From positions 3,251,870-3,315,869 of the forward strand of contig JAJHZJ010000220.1 in the NCBI GenBank assembly GCA_023548195.1: a DNA stretch of 64,000 nt. The letters are read 5' to 3'. The notes below the pieces were generated by a model that was not told the DNA's origin, searched no databases, and was given only the letters and a program-made list of their open reading frames with translations. Of the stretch, positions 55,426 through 64,000 are shown in pieces. How positions within the stretch are numbered: the first letter of the stretch is position 1; every line of letters begins with the position of its first letter. The translations under genes and the position numbers were made by a program. The stretch comes from Bettongia penicillata ogilbyi. Lineage: Eukaryota; Chordata; Mammalia; Diprotodontia; Potoroidae.

Positions 55426-58299
55426 GATGGATAAATGTGTGTGTGGAGGGGTAAAGATAAAGAGCCCTGTTTTAAATATTTTAAATTTGAGATGTCTATG
55501 AGAAATCAAATTTGTTATGTCTAATAGACAATTAGTGAAAAGAAAATAAATTTTTATATAAACATCATTGTCACAGTTAAGTGGTTTCACATCAGATATT
55601 TTTATCAGTGAGAATAACAGTAATTGAGATACATTATCATATACTTTATGCTGAAAAAAATTCAATCTGAATTTCAGTGAAAGTTGATTTGTATTGTCTG
55701 TCCTTATAAAAATGAAATCTCCTTTAGAATACAGTCTATTTTCCTTTTCTTTACTTGGTCCACTTTTTGGTTATATATTTTACACACAGACAGTGCTGAA
55801 GACATTTTTTTTTCTTTCATATGTTTATTTACTCTTTCATTTCCTCTTTAGGGTCTTGTAGAAATGAATGTTTGGGGACAAACATATTAAGGTATTCTGT
55901 ACTCTAGGTCAAGTTAATTTTCTTTGCTGGCATTTTCATATAGAGTTGAACTACTCAAGGATTCAGACTATTTTCAAAGTTCAGAATGGTTCATTTACCT
56001 CTGAAAAGGCTTCACCTTTACATTTCATTTTCTCTGATTTTGCCTTTTTCAACCTTCCACTTTGACAAATTCTAAATGGGGTAAAGCTTTACTTATACAG
56101 AGGAAGATTTGTCATATTGGATCATTGTGAAATATGTAATTAAAAGTACTTCCTTTCTTTTCTTAAAAATAAAAAGAAACACTTTTGGAAGTAGATAAGG
56201 GCTGCAATATGATTTAATAGATGGGAGATATGTAGCTGTCACAAATATAGACTGTATCTGGAAATTGACATATAAACTGTCTAAATAAATCTGATCAAGT
56301 GAAGAAGGAACAAAGGAAAAAGAAAGACCAAAATTTAGTGGTAGTTAACTGAAACTAGTGTTTTAGGGGAATTTGAAATATAATGAATAATAGTGGTATG
56401 CTGTTGTTGTATATTGCAGAGGAAAGGATAAATTCAAAGTTATGTGAACAAGCAATTCGGCATACATGTGTACATACATATGTATATATCATATACACAT
56501 ATATGTTAATGTGTATATACATATGCATGCACACACATATGTGTTTATGTGAATTGTGTGCATGTATACACATGAATGTGCATATACATATATACATGTA
56601 AGTGTGTATATGAATGTATATATGTATGTGTGTGCATATATACATATATGTACACATACACATACACACAAAATAGATAAATTATATGTACACATCGACA
56701 TTATGCACTTATAAGCATTATATATGTATCTATACGTGTGTGTATGTATTCATGTGTGTATGTTCCCCATCTATTGTCACAGACACTTGAAGTTTATCCA
56801 CAGATTTCTTGGACTCAAACTTATGCATGATCTAGGGCCATTACAGAATAATTGCCAATCTGCATTAGTGAATCGAATTTACTTACTAGGACTTTGACAT
56901 ACCAGATGTAGGTTAGAAAATAAGAGTCTGTAAAACATGATGATTTTAAATGAGCTGCTTTCTTAAATAACATAGTGCACAAAATCAGAAAAAATGATTT
57001 TACTTCGATTTGTGTTTCTTAAGTTACCTTTTCAAAGCCTGTATTTTCCCAAATGTAAACCAGTATTTTTCCCAGGAATTTTGCATATCTCTATAAATGA
57101 AAACAAAAGGCTTCATATTAGAAAGAAGTCCTTTAAAACAAGTAGCTATCATTGGAGACATGGGTCCCTTTTAAGGCAGCTGTGTCTAATGATATTTGAA
57201 AAACACTGGATGGATAAACACTATGAAATAGGAAAATTTAAAAGTCATCCCATTTCTGAGTATTTAATACACTCACATTCAAAAGAGTGTTCAACTAGCA
57301 TTTGTCAATTATCATAACAAAAGAAAATCAAAATAGCAAAATTTTCCATGTGTGATAATTACAGAAATGTTTTTCTTGGATAATATTTGATGAATAATAG
57401 AAATAATAAAAGTCTACTAAAAGAAGTAATCTATGAGAAATACAGAAATTAATTACTTTTGAATGCAAAAGGTCTTTTAGTGACTTGGCTCTATTCTGTT
57501 CTTTATTTCCAGTTTTAGGTTGTTATGGAAAGAATTCTGATATAAGCTTTGGGAGGCATTTCTGGGGAAAAAAAGGAATTTCTACTCAAAAATTCATAAA
57601 GATGTGCTACTGGCTCAGCTACCTTTTTAGTTATCTCAAGTAGAAATTGAGGTTTTTTTTTTTCATATCCATATGATATTATATGCTCAGAGGAAAACTG
57701 GACCTATAGTAGGCTTTTACATGCATGAAGAGCTGTCATATGCATTCCAGTTTATTCCATTTTCATTCATTTCTCTTCTCCATGTTACATATCCCTGTTT
57801 CCTTCAACTGACTCTCATAATCCATGAACTCAAGACCTTTCATTACCCTGGTTAGCCTCTTATGGGTATTTTTCAGTTTAAGAAAGACAGAAACTGAAAT
57901 GTGATGACAGAAACTAAAGAATATTTCTCTGCTTGAAAAATTGCTCAATTATGTAAAATTAATGTTGATTAAGCACCTATTGTTTGGAAAACACTACTTG
58001 GTGGAGGCAAACAGAAAAAACAAGATGTTTGAATTTAGGGTTCAAGAAACCTAGAAGTTACTGATGGGATAAATTTATAAATTGCATGGGTACAAGGAGT
58101 TACCATCCTGTTTTCTATTTTTGACTATAGAAATATTACATTCTGAGAATAAAGTAGATATTATCATAATGTTTTTTAACTTGATTTAAATTAGTTCTTC
58201 CAAGAACTTGTGAATTAATTGATTTGGATATCAGTTGTATTTTTCATACTCTGTTTTGCATAAGATCTTAATAGAGGCTCTACCCAATGTGCTAGAGAC
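55426..58299. other. No gene seen; ATGTAT-type microsatellite at about 56460-56760
   Basis: A long alternating purine-pyrimidine ACATATAC/TGTGTATG tract of about 300 bases lies at 56460-56760 and explains the Cys/His/Tyr-rich ORFs on both strands. A 107-codon frame at 56994-57317 has no motif. A short block at 57965-58030 (TTAAGCACCTATTG..GGTGGAGGCAAACAGAAAAAACAAGATG) may belong to the same repeat as 54790-55425. Confidence 0.55.
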
Positions 58300-59720
58300 C
58301 TTCCTCTGAATCTTTTACTATCTCAAGGTTAGCTGTGTCAAAATCAGGCTGTCCTACTTTGTCATCTCTCACTAACACTACATAATCTTCATTTCCCAAT
58401 TAGTAAATTACCCTGGTTTCATGCCAACAGTTCTATTATACTTCAGCATACTTGTTCTGGGTATTTATCTTTCCCTTAATAAGAACTGACATTTGTAAAA
58501 CTTTTCAAACATTATCTCAACTGTTCATCACAGCAACTTGATGAGGACAGGTACTAACAACTTTTGGGGGGCATGAGGGAGTTAGATATATTATTTCATT
58601 GGCATGCCAAATTTCCAGTGTAGCCTAGCGAATAATGGTGTTTTCCTTGACTCCTTACTTGCACTCATTATACATATAAAACATGTTGTCAAATCTTATT
58701 ATTTTTACTTTCATAGCATATATAATATACATCACCTGCTTTCCATTTCCCCAACCAGCAATCTCATACAGGTTGCCTCTCACTTAAACTATTGCACTAA
58801 CTTGAGAAATGGAATTTCTGAATAGATTTGCTCCCCAATTCTCTTGCAAACCTTCAATTTCTCCACTCATCTGCCTGATCGTTTTCCTGATCTACAAACA
58901 GGTTACCTTTTTACTCAATAAATTTAGTTTACTGCCAGTTAACTCAAGGAACAAATATAAATATCCTCTATTTGGAATTAAAGACCTTTTATACCTTTTC
59001 CTATTCTTACCATTCTAATTTTCCTGCATTTTACTTACTCAAAGTCACTTTAAATTCTCGTTACAATAATACGTCCGAGAAACTCCATCTCCTGATGCTA
59101 TTCCTTTGCATTAGCTGTCCCCTCTGGCAGAGATACTCTCTCCCCTCATCTCTGCTTCTCAGCTTCTCTGATTCCTTTACGATTCAATCTAATCCCTTGC
59201 AGAAAGCAAGAAAGAAAGACCTCTTCTATTCCAAGTCTCCCCTTTGACATAACTTATCATGTGTTCTGTATTTCCTACTTTTCTGCGAGTTGTCTCTCAC
59301 TTTAGAGTGTAAGCGCTTTGAAAAAAGGTAAGAATAAATGTTATCAAGGAACTAATATTGTAGAGAATTCAACATAAAGTTGATCTGGAAAATATGGCTG
59401 GAGAAGCTGGGGAGGAATGGTACATGTGGAAGAAAAGATGGAGATGACACTCAGAAAAGAAGTAGACTGAAATAAGTGTCTTTAGGCTCTTTGTGAATTG
59501 CTTATTTAGGCTATCAGTTAATTAGGAAAGCAGCTTTCAGAGTACAAGCATCTCCAAGATGGTATAACTTTAGATAACAAGTTGGATGGCAGTTAGAAGA
59601 TGGATTTCAACCTTGACAAAAAAAATGAGCTTTTTCCCCTTTCATTTATCCCTAGAATATTTTGCCATGCCTGGAACATGGTGAGTGCTTTATAAATTGT
59701 TATGCACTGACTGCATGACA
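58300..59720 (+). mobile_element. L2 LINE remnant (3' portion)
   Basis: The block order of the L2 3' region is preserved: TCTCACTTAAACTATTGCACTAAC, CAATTTCTCCACTCATCTGCC, ACGTCCGAGAAACTCCATCTCCTGATGCTATTCC, TTAGCTGTCCCCTCTGGCAGAGATACTCTC, CTCATCTCTGCTTCTCAGCTTCTCTGATTCC, TGACATAACTTATCATGTGTTCTG, TTAGAGTGTAAGCGCTTTGAAAAAAGG. The terminal CCTAGAATATTTTGCCATGCCTGGAACATGGTGAGTGCTTTATAAATT is at 59650-59700. About 300 bases at 59340-59640 look inserted. The protein is fully decayed. Confidence 0.75.
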
Positions 59721-60272
59721 AGATAGACCATTATAAGGATATAATAAGGATATTATAAGGATATAAGAAGGCCTTTATAAGGAACACAAATGAGAGCTCC
59801 CAAAAAGAAAATTAAGAAAATGTAAATAACAATATTATACTTAATTTATGGAGAAGGATAGGAAGCATCAAGAAAATGGCTTCTCATCTGGATTCTTAAG
59901 GTTTTGAGGAGGGGAAGATGGAGGAACTTGTCCTAGAAATAAAAGAGAGGCAATGTAAATGTATGTAATTAGGTAACAGTAGGAAAAAATGGGGGAATTA
60001 AGTGATGTATTTCAACAACCATGAATTTTTTCCTACACTATACTTTATTATGATCAGAATATATGTAGGGCAATGTGCATAGAAGGAAGAGTGACCAGAA
60101 CTTGACTTGAACAAAGGCATTGAGTTAGAAAGTAGCAAAATTGAGTAAGAAAATGAAATAAATGCGTGAAACAGGCAGGCATATTTTATGTTACAGGCCA
60201 TTCTGCTGACACTACATAGATTAAGTAAATTGTTACTTTTATATCTTAAAGATTAGGTTTCATTCCAGGAAA

Positions 60273-60276
<4 letters not shown>
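59721..60276. other. No gene seen; short ATAAGGATAT repeats near 59735-59785
   Basis: A few near-identical units of TATAAGGATATAATAAGGA occur in tandem at about 59733-59780. The rest is unassigned. Confidence 0.5.

Positions 60277-60351
<75 letters not shown>
60277..60351. repeat. (GA)n microsatellite
   Basis: Perfect GA run of about 75 bases. Confidence 0.98.
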
Positions 60352-60356
<5 letters not shown>

Positions 60357-60626
60357 GCTGTCAGCTAAGTGTAGTTAGTCTAGGAGTAGACAGAATGACA
60401 AGGAATCACGTAAAATTTCATATTAAAAGTAAGTTGCCAAAGGCACTGTGTGCAAAATTTCTCCCACCTCTTCCCCAGCTGTCTAAAGAGTAGAATAGAA
60501 TTATTTTTAATTCATCTGGCGTTTCATAAATTCACAATTGTAAACAGTAATACATACTCTTGATAGATACGTATCATAAAAGTTGGGTTTAAAAACTGCT
60601 CATGATATTGCTTCTGTTGACTACAT

Positions 60627-60629
<3 letters not shown>

Positions 60630-60678
<49 letters not shown>
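60630..60678. repeat. (GA)n microsatellite
   Basis: Perfect GA run of about 49 bases, about 280 bases after the previous one and on the same strand. Confidence 0.98.
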
Positions 60679-60680
<2 letters not shown>

Positions 60681-61127
60681 AATGGGAAAATATTTTTTAG
60701 TGCACATTACAGGACACTCACCTATGTAACCAACTGAAACCAGCTCCTTAAAGCTGCTTGTTAAATTTTAAGTGTGAGCATCAACAAATGCTACAAATCA
60801 CGCCATCACTTATTATTTTGTTGATTATTTGGATCTGAAAAAGTGATGGAGAAATGCAGATAGTGCAGATTAAAGTTAAAAGTTGATTTTGCAGGCATAT
60901 GTTTCTGATTGTCAGTTGTTCATTACTTATTAGCATATGTGTACTTCTTGTACTCATAAGTCAGCTCCTTCTAAAGGAGGAAGGGATTCTAGTCCCTCTG
61001 TCTTTTGACTCTAATTTCAATTCCATGTCCTCAGTCACCTTCTCCAATCAGTATTATCATTCTTACTTCAACTTCATCTTCGGAGAGAACTTGACAAGTA
61101 TGTGAGTGAAACTGTTCTTGATGATAA

Positions 61128-61128
<1 letters not shown>

Positions 61129-61219
<91 letters not shown>

Positions 61220-61228
61220 ACACACATA
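61129..61228. repeat. Compound (TA)n(GA)n(CA)n microsatellite
   Basis: (TA)n at about 61131-61182, (GA)n at 61182-61216, then a short CA/TA run. The TYIYIYI- and ERERER-type ORFs across it on both strands are artefacts. Confidence 0.98.
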
Positions 61229-63055
61229 TACATAAGCATGGACTTGAAAGTAAAATGAACAGGTCACACTGGATCAATTGCTTAGCCTGGTCAACCACTA
61301 TTATCAATAATAATTATAATTATAATTATTATTATTGTTTTGTTGGTTATGATTGACCTAATAACAAGAACAGTGGATTGAGACTCTTAGAATAGAAAAT
61401 AGGAGAGTTGTGAATGGACAGAAATTTGTTTGGAAAAAAACAGTTTCAGTAGAATGCACTCAATCTAAAAATCCGTTGTGCCAGCCAAGAAAACAATACA
61501 GCTAATAAAGGTGTCACATTCAATGTCTGACAACATCTTTTCCACTGTATTCAAATATGCCATGACTGTAGCACCTTTTTTGTTCAGTCTAGGCAATAGA
61601 TTGTAGGAAAGACAGTAATACACCTATGATTATCCAAAGGATGGAAGGATGGATGTGGTATTATGTGAGATAACCATCGCTACTGGGACACTCACACATT
61701 TCCTTTTATAATACACTTTCTGATTCCCTCCCTCTGAATATTGAGTTGTCATCTCAGCCTCCTATAATACTGGGAAATTCAGAGCTCCTACCTGCCTGTC
61801 TCTGATCCAAGCGATTTTTCAGAAGACAAATTTGGCCCAAGTTGCATCCTGAGCTCTTTATTTTAAGCTTAGTAGAGTATCACACAGGCATGCTTATGAG
61901 CTAAACCTTGTTTCTGTCTTTTCCCTGACTGAGTTTTCTTATGTATGTTGCTCTTTCAGCTTGAGAGTGTGAAAGAAGATTTAAAGAATGCAAAAGACAC
62001 AGGATGCAAGATGCAAATAGGAAAGCAAGCAGTTTAGTCAAAGAGTTAGTATATAACTTCACAGGATCAAGTTGATGAGGTTATTGGAGTCTTTTTAAGA
62101 TGTGGCATGTGGTGTTCTCCCCACCAGCCTTGTGCTGAAACCTCACCCATATTTATTTCATGGGAGTGGATTCTGCGTTAATGGAATCAGACACCTTCCA
62201 GTTTTAAGTATTATGCTAATATTGTTATCATGTCAGTTGATTTATTCAACTAAAATCTGAGAAATAAATTAAAAACAAATAGATTAATGAATTCATGAAG
62301 AGTTGAATGAATATATAAATAAGGATATGAATAAATAAACTGGAATGAAAGAAAAGCATCCAAGAGTAGTCCAGGTCTACTATAAACTCTAGATGTCCAT
62401 ATTTATATATGATTGTAGAATTGATCCTTTTCTAGGTATCATAATGACCAATTTTTGCAAAATCATTTGGATCAGTCTTAAAGCCTTTCCTTTATTTTAC
62501 TATCCAAATTGTCACACTAACAGAATTTTACTTCCATATCTATTGTAATATGCATAGTCTGGGACGAATTTCATCATTACACTTGGTGATGACAATTCTC
62601 TTTCACTTGAAATTCCCATGTACCACAAATTATATATTGATCCCTTAGAAAGTTCTTCATGCTCAAGAATTACAATTTTTCATGTCAGTTTTCTCAACTT
62701 TTTAGTTGTTTAGTGTTCTGCTATGAAGTTGAAGTGAGAATGATAATACTGATTGGAGAAGGTGGCTGAGGAGATGGAAGTTCTGCTATTTCTTTTATTC
62801 CATGTAGAATGTTGGAAATATTAAAATCTTGATTAGAGTCATCTGTACATTTATTTTCCTGATCTTTTACTCCATATCACTATGACAAATGTTTCTTTCC
62901 TAACTTAATATTGTAATTAATTTCATATGAAAAACCCTTCACTGTTAGTTTAACTAAACTCACTAAACTAACAGAGTTTAGACCATAGCTGTCAACACCA
63001 GTTAAAACACAGGGTGGTCCAATAATCTCCTCCCCCATTATAAGTCATGGCACCA
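61229..63055. other. No gene seen; (AAT/TTA)n tract at 61306-61340
   Basis: A short AATAATTATAATTATAATTATTATTATTG tract is present. The remainder is unassigned AT-rich DNA with no reading frame above chance; TTTCTTATGTATGTTGCTCTTTCAG at 61935 looks like an isolated splice-acceptor consensus but opens no supported exon. Confidence 0.5.
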
Positions 63056-63600
63056 TGAATTCAAAATACATTTATTAAATTCACCATATATTTATAAAGC
63101 ACCTTCTATAAAGAAGCTTATGTGCTCAGGACTGGGGATACAAACACAGAGAAATTCTGTAACTCCTTAAGAACCTGATACTCCATTGATGAATATAATC
63201 TATGTACATAAACATAAATGAAGAAAATTTCAAAACAGAAAAGACTAACAACGTGGGTGTTAGCTGTATTTTTAAGGTGGGAAAATGGACACCTAAATCA
63301 GGAAAAGCTTTCTGTAGGAGAGAATATGTCAACTGAACTTGAGGGGAACTGAAAGAGTTTAAGAGGAATGAAATGGATAAATTCAAAACTATACATGAGA
63401 AGATAAGAGATAAAATGCCATTTTCTGATAAACAGATGGCAGTACAATTTGGTTCTAATTCTGATTATACAAAGAGAGGAAATGTGAGATAATATTTGAA
63501 AGCTAGGTTCAAGCTAGACTGCAGAGGGTTTTAAATGTCAGCCTAAATAACTTTAATTTTATCCTAGAAGCAAGAGAGAATCACTGATATTTTTTAAAAT
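63056..63600. repeat. Old interspersed repeat, unassigned family (copy 2)
   Basis: Starts with ATTTATTAAATTCACCATATATTTATAAAGCACC, GTGCTCAGGACTGGGGATACAAACACAGAGAAAT, and later GCAGAGGGTTTTAAATGTCAGCCTAAATAACTTTAATTTTATCCTAGAAGCAAGAGAGAATCACTG. The block order parallels 54790-55425. Confidence 0.4.
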
Positions 63601-64000
63601 TAAATTCCATTTCCCTTAACTCTTATCGTTTTTCTCAAAATCCAGTGTCAGTTACACTCCTCCTCATTCTATTCTGCTTATTTACTGTAGAATCTGCTGC
63701 CTTTAACCCAGGTTCCAAAAAATGTAGCCAACACTGTCCATTTACCAGGAATCCCCAGCTTCCCAGTATGGTCTGCAGACTGATGTAGATTCTAAAATTC
63801 TCTCCATGTTCAAGCGTTTTTGTCACTACTATCACCTCTTTTTATGGCCATATCAACCAGAATTCCTTTCTTCTTATACCTATTACATATGAGTTTTGGA
63901 TCTAGGCTACAATGGGAAGAGGATCTCTTACCTGTCCTTGCAGCTACATAGGCCATTTTAACCTTGGTCCCCTGAGTATCATAGGAAGCGACCATTCAGC
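63601..64000. other. No gene supported
   Basis: Slightly less AT-rich. Two minus-strand frames of 61-66 codons overlap and have no motif. GTTCAAGCGTTTTTGTCACTAC and CTTACCTGTCCTTGCAGC contain short splice-like words only. Confidence 0.45.

Noticed and set aside
61935..62035. Splice-acceptor-like word before a short open stretch
   Set aside because: A single weak signal with no donor, no conserved peptide and no neighbouring exon.
1..64000. Search for an intact L1 or RTE ORF2 in the window
   Set aside because: All ORF2 remnants (A, B, C, D, E, F, G, H and the RTE) are truncated or carry stops, so none could power retrotransposition locally.

Overview
The window looks like non-coding, AT-rich DNA from a marsupial nuclear genome, most likely an opossum-like didelphid. 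The marsupial call rests on three things: LINE-1 (L1) copies of a non-eutherian type, an RTE/BovB-like LINE next to tRNA-type SINEs that share its 3' tail, and many MIR/THER-like SINE cores with L2 and CR1/L3-like fragments. The exact species is inference. I see no host gene with exon structure, no rRNA or tRNA gene, no CRISPR array and no prokaryotic feature. Almost every protein-like signal comes from a retroelement.

Layout, left to right. 1-4350 is a decayed L1 (+) that enters from outside the window. 4463-7243 is a 2.8-kb L1 derivative carrying ORF1 only (half-L1, HAL1-like), with its ORF1 broken. 7.3-20.2 kb is old unique sequence with SINE and LINE scraps, an inverted repeat (9907-10015 / 11377-11495) and a direct duplication (12907-13067 / 14124-14280). 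20208-21729 is a 5'-truncated L1 (+). 21781-24757 is a second, young HAL1-like element with an intact 368-codon ORF1 (22613-23719) and a perfect 16-bp target-site duplication. About 25.69-28.45 kb is an L1 on the minus strand that keeps its 5' half only. 28924-37324 is an essentially full-length but dead L1 (+), split by a processed HJURP pseudogene on the minus strand (30642-32553). 37366-37451 and 38085-41080 are two copies of an L1 lacking nearly all of ORF2. 44.2-46.3 kb holds two L1 3' ends, one of which contains a 122-bp segment copied from 43151-43273. 47.3-50.4 kb is an RTE/BovB-like LINE. 50-64 kb is mostly old sequence with an L1 3' end (54079-54703), an L2 remnant (58.3-59.7 kb) and long GA/TA microsatellites.

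How the parts relate. L1 ORF1 protein binds RNA, while ORF2 protein (endonuclease plus reverse transcriptase) does the copying. The HAL1-like elements keep only ORF1, so they must borrow ORF2 protein from active L1s elsewhere; every ORF2 in this window is dead. The HJURP retrocopy also shows L1 machinery acting in trans. The RTE LINE and the tRNA-type SINEs form a second partnership through a shared 3' tail. The most interesting items are the intact ORF1-only element, a PCNA-box-like motif near the start of its protein, two separate ORF2-less L1 lineages, the HJURP retrocopy, and the 122-bp templated duplication.
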